This document shows, piece after piece, positions 26,417 to 34,292 of a DNA stretch of 64,000 nucleotides. The notes under the pieces were generated by a model. That model was not told where the DNA came from and made no database searches. It was given only the letters and a program-made list of their open reading frames with translations. Location of the stretch: contig NZ_QAYG01000003.1 in NCBI RefSeq assembly GCF_003053845.1, positions 1 through 64,000 on the forward strand, given 5' to 3'. Each line of letters begins with the position of its first letter. Within the stretch, counting starts at the first letter, position 1. This stretch comes from Breoghania corrubedonensis. Its GTDB lineage: Bacteria; Pseudomonadota; Alphaproteobacteria; Rhizobiales; Stappiaceae. A program made the position numbers and the translations under genes.

Positions 26417-27856
26417 ATGGAGCGGTTTGGGTCGCGCGAAGGTGCTGGTCTGCTTCCCCCGGGCGCGTCTGCTCCTTCGCGCGCTCGGTTTCGCCGTGCC
26501 GCCCTTGCCGTGTTTCTGATGCTCGCTCCGGCAGCGGGCAACGCCATGCCGCAGCATTTCAAGGGTCATGGCGGACCGGTGAAATCGGTGGTGCTGTCAA
26601 GGGATGGCACCCGGGCGCTGACCGGTTCGTTCGACTATTCGGCCATCCTGTGGCGGATCGAGGGGGACGAAGCCATCGTCGAAAGGCGCCTGATCGGCCA
26701 CGAAGCGGCGGTCAACGACGTGGCATTCGCCGGGCCGGATCGGGCCGTTTCCGTCTCCGACGACGGCTCGCTGGCCGTCTGGGACCTGCTGACCGGCGGC
26801 TTGCTCGCCCGCTTCACGGGGCATGGGCGCAAGGTGCTCGGTGTTGCTGTTTCGCGCGATGCGCACTATGCGGCTTCCGCCGGCTGGGACCATGCGTCCC
26901 GGCTCTACGATCTTGAAACCTTGAAGGAAATCGCGGTCCTCGAGGGGCATCGCGGCAACGTCAACGCCGTCGATTTCTCGCCCGACGGCACCCGCCTGTT
27001 TACCGCCTCCTATGACGGCACAATCCGCATGTGGTCGGTGCCGGAAGGCCGGCTGATCGCGCAGGTTTACGACAATGGCTGGTCGGTCAACGTCCTCAAG
27101 GCGGTGGGGGCGGACCGTCTCCTGTTTGGCGGTCTCGACGGGACGCTGGGCGTGATCGACGTGGCCGCCGCCGATCTTGCCAAGGTGCTGCCGAGGCATG
27201 CGCGACCCGTGCTGGCGCTGGCCCTTTCGGCCGATGGCAACCGGGCGGCGAGCGGCGACGGCGATGGGCTCATCCGGGTCTTTTCGACAAGCGACTGGGC
27301 GCTTGAGGAGGAATTCGAAAACCCTTACAGCCCGGTCTGGGGGCTGGCGCTTTCGCGTGACGGCAGCGATGCGCTCTATGCCGGGCTCGACGATTTCGTA
27401 TCGCTGTGGCAGGTCGCGCCGCGAAAGCCGTTCGAGCCTCTGGAGACGACCGTGCCGCGACGCTTCCAGGTTGAGGACGAGGGGCGGGGCAGCGACCCGG
27501 GCGCGCTTCAGTTCGCGCGAAAATGCAGTATCTGCCACACGTTGACGCCGGATGACGGCAATCGCGCCGGGCCGACGCTCTATCGGGTCTTCGGCCGAAA
27601 GGCGGGGTCGCTTGCGGGCTATCACTATTCGCCAGCGCTGCAAGGCTCCGATATCGTGTGGAACGAGAAGACCATCGGCCGGCTTTTCGACGACGGTCCG
27701 GATGTGGTGACGCCGGGCTCCAAGATGCCGATGCAGCGCATCCGCAGCGCGGCGGAACGCGATGCGCTGATCGCCTTCCTGAAGACGGCGACGGCGGGTG
27801 GAGACCACCGCTCGAAGGGTGGAACGATCAGGGAAAAGGGGAGGGATCGGGAATGA
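26417..27856 (+). CDS. Secreted WD40 beta-propeller fused to cytochrome c
   Basis: A 479-residue protein in three parts: a signal peptide (FRRAALAVFLMLAPAAGNA, residues about 25-43), seven WD40-type repeats (about 47-333, with landmarks such as GHGGPVKSVVLSRDGTRALT and GHRGNVNAVDFSPDGTRLFT), and a C-terminal class I cytochrome c domain with haem motif CSICH at 370-374 and a likely axial Met in KMPMQRI (about 437-442). It is exported and haem-bearing, located directly after the cytochrome b subunit with the next gene overlapping its stop, so it plausibly receives electrons from the formate dehydrogenase complex or scaffolds it. Seven blades would close a full propeller. The electron-acceptor role is inference. 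Confidence 0.88.
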   Translation: MERFGSREGAGLLPPGASAPSRARFRRAALAVFLMLAPAAGNAMPQHFKGHGGPVKSVVLSRDGTRALTGSFDYSAILWRIEGDEAIVERRLIGHEAAVNDVAFAGPDRAVSVSDDGSLAVWDLLTGGLLARFTGHGRKVLGVAVSRDAHYAASAGWDHASRLYDLETLKEIAVLEGHRGNVNAVDFSPDGTRLFTASYDGTIRMWSVPEGRLIAQVYDNGWSVNVLKAVGADRLLFGGLDGTLGVIDVAAADLAKVLPRHARPVLALALSADGNRAASGDGDGLIRVFSTSDWALEEEFENPYSPVWGLALSRDGSDALYAGLDDFVSLWQVAPRKPFEPLETTVPRRFQVEDEGRGSDPGALQFARKCSICHTLTPDDGNRAGPTLYRVFGRKAGSLAGYHYSPALQGSDIVWNEKTIGRLFDDGPDVVTPGSKMPMQRIRSAAERDALIAFLKTATAGGDHRSKGGTIREKGRDRE

Positions 27857-28017
27857 AGGCGTTTCTGACAGGCGTCGCGCTTTGCGCGGTCATTGGCGTG
27901 GGGGCCTGGGTGATCCTGGCCGAGGTGATGGACTTCTCGTCCGCCACCGTCTACCGCAACGAAGCCGACAGCGTCCGGCTCGATCCGGGCATGGGCAAAC
28001 GCCCCGGAGAAGGATGA
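27853..28017 (+). CDS. Small single-helix membrane protein in the formate dehydrogenase locus
   Basis: A 54-residue protein whose ATG overlaps the stop of the propeller-cytochrome gene (ATGA), showing translational coupling. Residues about 4-24 (FLTGVALCAVIGVGAWVILAE) form one membrane helix, followed by a short polar tail with SATVYRNEADSVRLDPG. No family recognised. Position and coupling suggest a small accessory subunit anchoring or stabilising the cytochrome or dehydrogenase complex. Confidence 0.7.
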   Translation: MKAFLTGVALCAVIGVGAWVILAEVMDFSSATVYRNEADSVRLDPGMGKRPGEG

Positions 28018-28392
28018 CCGGAGAAGGATGAAGAGAAGGCAGACGAGCGCGATGACGGCGAAACGGCGCCCACGCGCGGCGGGTTCCGGTGCGCCTCAAA
28101 TACGCATTTTGCGGCCGATTAACATTTGCTTCGAATATCTTTCGAATTTCGTTCGCGGTTCTCGAAAATGCAAATGTCTCGTGAAAGCGGGGCCTGATGC
28201 GGCGCGTTGTCGGCGGCGCTTGACGGTCCGCCCCCGCCGCGCGGGGTTATCCCCGCGCCACGACCCTTGTTTATCCCCGGGTCGCGGCACCCGCCGTCAT
28301 GCCGGTCAGGATGCGACCATGAAACCGATGCCGCCAAAACCATCCGCCGGGCGGTGGCGCCGGGCGAGCCTTCGCGCGAAAGACGCGCCGGC
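28018..28392. other. Intergenic region with inverted repeat ACATTTGC/GCAAATGT
   Basis: A 375 bp gap. An AT-rich island at about 28100-28180 contains TTCGAA words and a perfect 8 bp inverted repeat, ACATTTGC at 28122-28129 and GCAAATGT at 28170-28177, 40 bp apart. It may be a promoter/operator for the downstream gene. No supported gene. Confidence 0.45.
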
Positions 28393-29127
28393 ATGACGTC
28401 CTCCACCCCCGACCTGCCGCCGCTGATGAGCGGCCACAAGGTCGCCTCCTCGCAGGTGCCCTTCGCCGAGGCCTGCCGGGGCGCGCAGGCCGGCCGGTTC
28501 GGTGCGGGCGATCTTGTCTGGTCGGATGATCCGGCCCGGCTGGATGTGGCGCTGGTCCTGGAGCCGGAGGTCGCGCCGTCACGGGCCCGCGAGATGCTGC
28601 TTGTGGCGATGGTGGCAGCCGGCGATGCGATCGGGGCGCTGGTGCCGCCGGAGGTCGCGCTGACCTGGGACTGGCCCGCGAGCCTTTTCGCCAATGACGG
28701 CGGGATCGGCGGGGCGGGCCTCAGGCTTTGCGAAAGCCTGGATGCGGATGGCGCGCCCGACTGGATGGTGATCGGCCTGACGGTCGCGCTCCGGCCGGCC
28801 CCGCGCGCGGGCGAGCCGGGCCTCGATCCCGACCGCACGACGCTTTACGACGAGGGGTGCGGCGAGATCGCGACGTCCGATCTGATCGCGGCCTTCGCCC
28901 GCCATCTCATGACCTGGATCGACACCTGGCAGCAGGACGGTCTGGCGCGGGTCGGCGAGGCCTGGCTTTTTCGCATGCGCACGCGCGACCAAGGCGAGGT
29001 GACGGTCGCGCACGAGGGCGCCGCCCTGCGCGGCCGGGTTCGTGGTCTCGACGAACACGGCCGGCTGTTGCTGGAGTGCGCGGACGACACCATCGCGCTG
29101 GAGATCCACGACGCGGACCCGGCCTGA
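28393..29127 (+). CDS. Biotin/lipoate-protein-ligase-like protein (DUF4444 type)
   Basis: A 244-residue protein resembling the biotin/lipoate A/B ligase fold of alphaproteobacteria with a C-terminal DUF4444-like domain. Visible marks: PFAEACRGAQAGRFGAGDLVWSDD near the N-terminus, a MLLVAMVAAGDAIGALVPPEVALTWDWP segment typical of BirA-like ligases (cf. K-W-P-N), GLTVALRP, and a C-terminal beta-rich region with GRVRGLDEHGRLLLE like the BirA SH3-like domain. The canonical GRGR and K residues of biotin ligases are not evident, so catalysis is uncertain. It ends the formate dehydrogenase gene run. Substrate unknown. Confidence 0.65.
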   Translation: MTSSTPDLPPLMSGHKVASSQVPFAEACRGAQAGRFGAGDLVWSDDPARLDVALVLEPEVAPSRAREMLLVAMVAAGDAIGALVPPEVALTWDWPASLFANDGGIGGAGLRLCESLDADGAPDWMVIGLTVALRPAPRAGEPGLDPDRTTLYDEGCGEIATSDLIAAFARHLMTWIDTWQQDGLARVGEAWLFRMRTRDQGEVTVAHEGAALRGRVRGLDEHGRLLLECADDTIALEIHDADPA

Positions 29128-29172
29128 GGTGAGGCCCGAATTGGGCCGGATCCGCCGCGGATGACCGGAAGT

Positions 29173-30039
29173 TCAGGCCTTGAGCGCCGCAGCGATGGTC
29201 TCGGCATAAGGCGTCGTCGGCCGGCCGATCAGCTTCGACAGGGTGTGGCTGTCGTCGAAGAGCCCGCCATTGGCGGCCCCAGTGTCGGAATCGGCCAGCA
29301 TGTCGGCCACCGGTGCCGGCAGCCCCGCCGCGACGAGCGCCGCGCGATAGTCGGCCTCCGGCAGGCTCGTGTAGGTGATCGGCTTTTCTGCCTGCCGCGC
29401 GGCTTCGGCCACGAAATCGGTCAGCGTGAAGGCCTCGTCGCCGGCCAGTTCATAGATCGTTCCCGGCTTGATCTCCGCGCCCGTCAGCACGGCCGCCGCC
29501 GCCGCCGCATAGTCGGCGCGGGTGGCGGTCGCAAACCGGCCATCGCCGGCGGCGCTGGCATAGACCCCGCTCTCGATTGCATGGGGCAGCGATTGCACGA
29601 GATTTTCCGTGTACCAGCCATTTCTCAGCAAAACATAGGGAATGCCGGAGCCCGCCAGCGCCGCTTCGGTGGCGTTGTGTTCATCCGACAGGATTTTCAG
29701 CAGCTTGGCATCGGCGTGAAGCAGGCTCGTATAGGCGACAAGCCCGACCCCGGCGCGCTTGGCGGCCGCGATCGCATTGCCGTGCTGCACCTTGCGCTTG
29801 CCGACCTGCGACGAGGAGACGAGCAACAGCCGGTCGATGCCCTTGAACGCGGCCTCAAGCGTTTCCGGCTTGTCATAGTCGCCGATGCGCACATCAACGC
29901 CCAGCGCTTTCAGCTCGGCGCCTTTTTCCGCACTGCGGACAAGCGCGGCGACATTCGCGGCGGGAACGGTTTTCAGCAGAGCCTCGACGGCAAGGTGCCC
30001 AAGCTGGCCGTTGGCGCCGGTGACGAGATACGTGGTCAT
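29173..30039 (-). CDS. NAD(P)H-binding quinone oxidoreductase, QorB/NmrA-like SDR
   Basis: A 288-residue atypical short-chain dehydrogenase with Rossmann motif VTGANGQLGHLAVEALL at residues 5-21, then VRIGDYDKPETLEAAFKGIDRLLLVSS and NGWYTEN, all typical of QorB-type NAD(P)H:quinone oxidoreductases and NmrA-like proteins. Likely reduces quinones to hydroquinones. It is divergent from an HxlR-type regulator, an arrangement known for qor genes controlled by redox-sensing HxlR/DUF24 proteins. Start ATG at 30039. Confidence 0.88.
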   Translation of the reverse strand: MTTYLVTGANGQLGHLAVEALLKTVPAANVAALVRSAEKGAELKALGVDVRIGDYDKPETLEAAFKGIDRLLLVSSSQVGKRKVQHGNAIAAAKRAGVGLVAYTSLLHADAKLLKILSDEHNATEAALAGSGIPYVLLRNGWYTENLVQSLPHAIESGVYASAAGDGRFATATRADYAAAAAAVLTGAEIKPGTIYELAGDEAFTLTDFVAEAARQAEKPITYTSLPEADYRAALVAAGLPAPVADMLADSDTGAANGGLFDDSHTLSKLIGRPTTPYAETIAAALKA

Positions 30040-30333
30040 TGTTCGTGTCCCAATAAAAGGTCTATATTCGAGGTGAGGTCTAAAATAGAGACCGCATCGG
30101 GCGATGTGAAGGAGGCACTTTTTCGGTACGAGGGAACAACAATGTGACCTGCGAGACGTGAGAACGGGCGGGACGGAGGAGGGGGAGGCACAAGCAAAGG
30201 CGTGGAACCCGACGCAAAGGCCGGGCGCCCGGGGGCGAGCCCGGCTCCGCGACCCGTTCCCTCCATCGTCATCACCCGGCTTTGTCGGGGTGATCCAGCA
30301 CGCGCCGCGTGTGCCGCAACACGAGGAGACGAC
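30040..30333. promoter_or_regulatory. Divergent qorB-hxlR control region
   Basis: Near the oxidoreductase start, GGTCT recurs at 30059 and 30077, the second forming GGTCT-N7-AGACC (30077-30093) overlapping TCTA-AAA-TAGA (30079-30089), a plausible HxlR operator. A short palindrome ATCACCC...GGGGTGAT at 30271-30294 is a repeat-type hairpin before the regulator gene. Confidence 0.45.
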
Positions 30334-30789
30334 ATGAGCGAGAACATCGAAACCGGATCCGTCGAAGCGCTGGCGGGGCTCCTGACTATCTGGGAAACGG
30401 CGGCAGCCGCGAGCGAGGACGGAGATCCACGGTCCAACCAGGGCTTTCACAACTGCCCGATACGCAACGTTCTCGATCGGCTGGGCGACAAGTGGTCGAC
30501 GCTGATCCTGCTCAGGCTGTCGCGCGAGCCGTGCCGGTTTTCGGCACTTCATCGCCAGGTGCCCGATATCTCGAAGCGGATGCTGACGCTGACCCTTCGA
30601 AATCTGGAGCGCGACGGCATGGTGAGCCGCACGGTCTTTCCAACCAAGCCGCCCAGCGTGGAATACGCGCTGACACCGCTCGGCCGCTCGGTTCTCGGCC
30701 CGCTCGGCGCGCTGGTTCTGTGGGCGGACGAACGCTTCGCGGAAATCCGGGAAAACCGCTCGCGCTACGATATGGAAGAGGTCGGTTGA
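30334..30789 (+). CDS. HxlR-family transcriptional regulator
   Basis: A 151-residue winged-helix regulator with the HxlR signature [36 protein letters not shown] and the recognition helix [39 protein letters not shown]. Cys in the CPIRNV motif is the residue used for redox sensing in YodB/QorR-like members. Probably represses the divergent quinone oxidoreductase and responds to quinones or electrophiles. About 30 residues precede the core domain. Confidence 0.93.
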   Translation: MSENIETGSVEALAGLLTIWETAAAASEDGDPRSNQGFHNCPIRNVLDRLGDKWSTLILLRLSREPCRFSALHRQVPDISKRMLTLTLRNLERDGMVSRTVFPTKPPSVEYALTPLGRSVLGPLGALVLWADERFAEIRENRSRYDMEEVG

Positions 30790-30981
30790 CACCGAAAGGC
30801 ACAGGGAAAAACCGTCGTCCGGGGAGAAGCGCTTCACCTTCCTTGCGCAAACCCCGTTCAATTTTCCAGCCGATCGCGTAGTGTCTGCGTCAAGCCAGCG
30901 ACCATGAGGGCGCCGCGTGCCGAACGGAGCGCGCGGTGCCCTTGCTTCCAGACAAACCGACCAAACCGACGGAAATCCCAC

Positions 30982-31479
30982 ATGCCGCGTTTCCTGCGTA
31001 CCATCCGCCTCGATCATTCCGACATACAGGTTTTCGAGCGTGCGGCGGAGCCGGGCGAATGGGCGGTGCCGGGCGGCTTCGCCTTCTGCGAGACGGAGCC
31101 GGCCGAGATCACCGGAAAGCTCCGCCAGGCCTTCTCCAACGGCTTCCTGTCGCTGGAAAGCTTCGGACGCTCAAGCCTGGTTCAGGTGACGGAAATAGGA
31201 CAGAGCGAGCTGGAAGGACTCGTGGAGGCGCTGGCGGCTCATTTCGTGGCGATCTACGGTGCGCCGGACATGGCGGCGGCACTGCCTGTGGCGCGCGGGG
31301 AGATCGCCTTCGCATGCGAACTGGCGCAGGGCCAGTCGCCCGGTGTGCTGCTGGCCGTTTCCCGTGATTACGAGGAGGAAGGCGGCATCCGCGAGGCGTT
31401 CCGGGTGGTGACGCCCTTCGATGCTGCCGAGGACCAGCATGCGCGCGTATGGGACGTGGTGGAGGACGCGAATGGCTGA
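30982..31479 (+). CDS. DUF6505 family protein
   Basis: A 165-residue protein beginning MPRFLRTIRLDHSDIQVFERAAEPGEWAVPG, a pattern I recognise from the uncharacterised DUF6505 family found beside formate dehydrogenase accessory genes in alphaproteobacteria. The segment AFSNGFLSLESFGRSSLV is also family-typical. No catalytic motif is visible. It overlaps the DUF6352 gene by 8 bp (ATGGCTGA), implying coupled translation. Function unknown. Confidence 0.75.
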   Translation: MPRFLRTIRLDHSDIQVFERAAEPGEWAVPGGFAFCETEPAEITGKLRQAFSNGFLSLESFGRSSLVQVTEIGQSELEGLVEALAAHFVAIYGAPDMAAALPVARGEIAFACELAQGQSPGVLLAVSRDYEEEGGIREAFRVVTPFDAAEDQHARVWDVVEDANG

Positions 31480-32485
31480 TTTCTGGAAGTCCGCCGGGGG
31501 ACATCTGGTCGAGCGGACGGAGAACGGTTGGCTGGAGGTCAGCGACGATTACCTGCGCGCCTATTACACGCGCCCGGAAATCCATCCCGTGGAGACATCC
31601 TGTGCGATGGAGCATGCGCTGTTCGAAAGGCTGATGGAGGAGCCGCGCGCCGAAGTCGATCCCGACGAGATCGCGGCCATCGTCGATGCGGATGCGGCGG
31701 ACAACTACCGCTTCATCCTCGGCTTTCGCGATTTCCTGCTGCGTCACGGCACGATCGAGGGCGCCTACCGGGCACTTTTCCGCGATGATGCGCCGCCGCT
31801 GCCGGCGATGATCCTCGATCAGATGGTGCACCTGATCGCGAAGAACATCCTGCGCGGCGCCACCGACCCGATCAGGGTGCGGGCGGCCGAATTGCTGTTT
31901 CGCGAACAAAGCGTATCGACCGAGGACGGCCGGCTGATGCTGGCCGATACCGAAATCCTTGAAATGCACGCGCAAACGGGTGGGCTTGGCGGCCTGGGGG
32001 CGCTGCTGGTGGAAACGGGCACGCCGATGCGCGAGGTGGCGCTCGATGTGCTCGATGAGGACAACAAGTCGATCTATTGGGCGCGGTCCGACCGCTTCGA
32101 TACGGCAATCGATTTTCGCTTCACCCAGCCGGCACTCGACGCCTTCGCCCGCGTTCTGGAAGCCTGGATCCGGCATTTCCACGCCGTTGAGGTGCGCATA
32201 CAGCCGCAGCAATCGATCCGCGACGAGCGCTGGAGCTGGCATGCCGGGCTCGATGCGCAAGCAAGCCGCATTCTCAATGCGCTCTATGAGCAAAAGCCGA
32301 CGGTGCCGGGCGATCTCGACCGCATCGTTGCGCTCTTCCGCCTCGAATTCGAGGATGGCGGCACCGTTATCGAGACCATGCGGGGCAAGCCGGTCTGGCT
32401 CGGAATGGCGATGACGGCCGACAATCGGGTGAAGGTGAAGCCGCAGAACCTGCTGACCAACCTGCCGCTCAAGCGGGCAGAGTAG
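31472..32485 (+). CDS. DUF6352 family protein
   Basis: A 337-residue protein starting MADFWKSAGGHLVERTENGWLEVSDDYLRAYYTRPEI, a recognisable alphaproteobacterial family of unknown function that travels with DUF6505 and formate dehydrogenase genes. Mostly helical, with AMILDQMVHLIAKNILRG near residue 115. No signal peptide or membrane helix, so cytoplasmic. Likely involved in assembly or cofactor handling of the dehydrogenase, by association only. Confidence 0.75.
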   Translation: MADFWKSAGGHLVERTENGWLEVSDDYLRAYYTRPEIHPVETSCAMEHALFERLMEEPRAEVDPDEIAAIVDADAADNYRFILGFRDFLLRHGTIEGAYRALFRDDAPPLPAMILDQMVHLIAKNILRGATDPIRVRAAELLFREQSVSTEDGRLMLADTEILEMHAQTGGLGGLGALLVETGTPMREVALDVLDEDNKSIYWARSDRFDTAIDFRFTQPALDAFARVLEAWIRHFHAVEVRIQPQQSIRDERWSWHAGLDAQASRILNALYEQKPTVPGDLDRIVALFRLEFEDGGTVIETMRGKPVWLGMAMTADNRVKVKPQNLLTNLPLKRAE

Positions 32486-32732
32486 GAAAGGACGCGCATA
32501 GGGGAGGGGCGCTTTTCAAGCCATGCGATACTTGAGACCACGCAGATACGGGGCGGTGCTTTTCCCGATAGCTCGATTACGCGCGTAGTCGGGCGGATTT
32601 TCCTGGCGCGTTTCTTGCGATTGACTGGGACCAAGGCGAGCCGGATGTCGTGCGGCAACGCCAATCGTGCCTGGGGAGATGGCGCCTGACCGAAAACCGG
32701 CCTTGGAAAAAGGCAAGCACCGGATCATCGAC

Positions 32733-32942
32733 ATGCTCGTACTCGCACTGTCCGTCTGTCTCGCCCAGTCACCCGCAACCTGCAAGGAGGTCAACCTGAC
32801 CTACCTCGCGAACAACGCCACGCCGATGCAATGCATGCGCTACGGCCAGCCGGAAATCGCCAAGTGGAACATGACCCACCCCGGCTGGCGCGTGAAGAAA
32901 TGGCGGTGCGTACCCGCCGACAGACTGGAAAAGGCCATCTGA
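32733..32942 (+). CDS. Small cysteine-containing protein, tandem copy 1
   Basis: A 69-residue protein, MLVLALSVCLAQSPATCKEVNLTYL..., with a hydrophobic N-terminus and four cysteines (in SVC, ATC, MQC, WRC) followed by WNMTHPGWRVKKWRC. A paralogue of exactly the same length is encoded 60 bp downstream. The pattern is conserved in small hypothetical proteins of Hyphomicrobiales that I have seen; no function is known. The Cys spacing suggests two disulfides if exported, but the N-terminal segment is short for a signal peptide. An in-frame ATG 22 codons upstream is possible but less conserved in the paralogue. Confidence 0.65.
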   Translation: MLVLALSVCLAQSPATCKEVNLTYLANNATPMQCMRYGQPEIAKWNMTHPGWRVKKWRCVPADRLEKAI

Positions 32943-33002
32943 GGGGCAGCACTGGCCCTCTCCGTTCCTTTCCCGCGTTTCGCTCGCAGAAAAGAGGTGC
33001 TC

Positions 33003-33212
33003 ATGCTGATCCTCGCGCTTTCCGTCTGCCTCGCCCAGGAGCCCGCGACCTGCAAGGTCGTGCAGCTTCCCTTCTTCGCCGAGCATGTCCCGGCCTCCGA
33101 GTGTACCCGCTACGGCGAGCCCGAAGCGCGGCGCTGGCTGGAAAAGCACCCCGGCTGGACGCTGCGTCGCTCCGCCTGCGTCGCCTCCAGCTCTCCCGAA
33201 GGGGCGGCCTAG
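33003..33212 (+). CDS. Small cysteine-containing protein, tandem copy 2
   Basis: A 69-residue paralogue of the preceding gene: MLILALSVCLAQEPATCKVVQLPFF..., then YGEPEARRWLEKHPGWTLRRSAC. The four cysteine positions correspond one-to-one with copy 1, while other positions have diverged, so this is an old tandem duplication under selection. AAAGAGG precedes the ATG. Confidence 0.65.
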   Translation: MLILALSVCLAQEPATCKVVQLPFFAEHVPASECTRYGEPEARRWLEKHPGWTLRRSACVASSSPEGAA

Positions 33213-33338
33213 ACCCGCTGCCGGCGGCGTGTTGACGCCCCGCTGACCTTGCGGCTTTCCTTTGCGCTCCGTCCCCGCTAAAGGTCGCGCTGGTCTGCCC
33301 TGCGGCGGCCTTCAAGGAGGCGGCGGTCAGGGGCGGCA

Positions 33339-34223
33339 ATGAGCGACTTTGGGAAAAACGGACGCGGAATCGCGGCGATGCTGGTGGCATCCGCCGGCTT
33401 CATTCTCAACGATTCCATGGTCAAGTTCGTCTCTCAGGACCTGCCGATCGGCCAGATCGTCTTCATGCGCGGGTTTTTCGCCTGCCTGCTGATCGGCACG
33501 ATCGCCTGGGCAACCGGCGCGCTGGCCAATCCCAAGGTGCTGCTTCATCCCGCCGTGTTGCTTCGCGCGAGCGCGGAGACCTGTGCCAGCGTCTTCTATC
33601 TGGCGGCTCTCGCGCACCTGCCAATCGCCAACGCCACCGCCATTCTGCAAGCCCTGCCGCTGATGATCGTCGCGGCTTCAGCGCTGTTTCTGGGCGAGCA
33701 TGTCGGCTGGCGGCGCTGGGGCGCGGTGCTGGCGGGCTTTTGCGGCGTGCTGCTGATCGTTCGGCCCGGCTTCTCCGGTTTCAGCGTCTGGTCGCTGTCG
33801 GCCATTGTCGGGGTGACCTGCATGTCGGTGCGCGATCTGGCGACCCGCGCCATTCCCGCCGAGGTCAAGACCTTCGCCGCCGCGTTCGCCAGCGTCTTGA
33901 TGACCACCTGTCTGCTGGGCCCGGTGCTGGCGCCGTTCGAGACGTGGGTCATGCCCGCGCCCCATCTGCTGGCGCTGCTGGTCGGCGCGGCCGTGTTCTT
34001 GCTGGTGGGCTTCGTCTTCATCATCATCGCGGTCAGGACAGGCGACATGGTCGTCGTCGCGCCGTTCCGCTATTCGATCGTCATCTGGGCGATCATCATC
34101 GGTTTTCTCGTGTGGGGCGACGTGCCTGACTGGCCCACGCTCGCCGGCATCACCCTGTTGATCGCCACCGGCATCTATGCCTTTTTCCGCGAGCGCGCGC
34201 TGGCCGCGCGGGGTGAGGACTGA
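33339..34223 (+). CDS. DMT-superfamily (EamA) transporter
   Basis: A 294-residue protein of ten predicted helices made from two EamA repeats; FMRGFFACLLIG, AETCASVFYLAALAHLPIANATAILQALPL and the C-terminal GDMVVVAPFRYSIVIWAIIIGFLVWGD are family landmarks. Exporters of metabolites or amino acids are common in this superfamily; substrate unknown. Stands alone. Confidence 0.9.
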   Translation: MSDFGKNGRGIAAMLVASAGFILNDSMVKFVSQDLPIGQIVFMRGFFACLLIGTIAWATGALANPKVLLHPAVLLRASAETCASVFYLAALAHLPIANATAILQALPLMIVAASALFLGEHVGWRRWGAVLAGFCGVLLIVRPGFSGFSVWSLSAIVGVTCMSVRDLATRAIPAEVKTFAAAFASVLMTTCLLGPVLAPFETWVMPAPHLLALLVGAAVFLLVGFVFIIIAVRTGDMVVVAPFRYSIVIWAIIIGFLVWGDVPDWPTLAGITLLIATGIYAFFRERALAARGED

Positions 34224-34292
34224 GGCTGCGGCATCCGCCGCGCGGGATAACCGCCCGCGAAGATGCCGCAATGAGAGAGGCGGGCGCCTCTC

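Noticed and set aside
29173-31017. Long minus-strand frame giving a 614-residue version of the quinone oxidoreductase
   Set aside because: The extension overlaps the HxlR gene in antisense; the real protein starts at the ATG at 30039 with the Rossmann motif in place.
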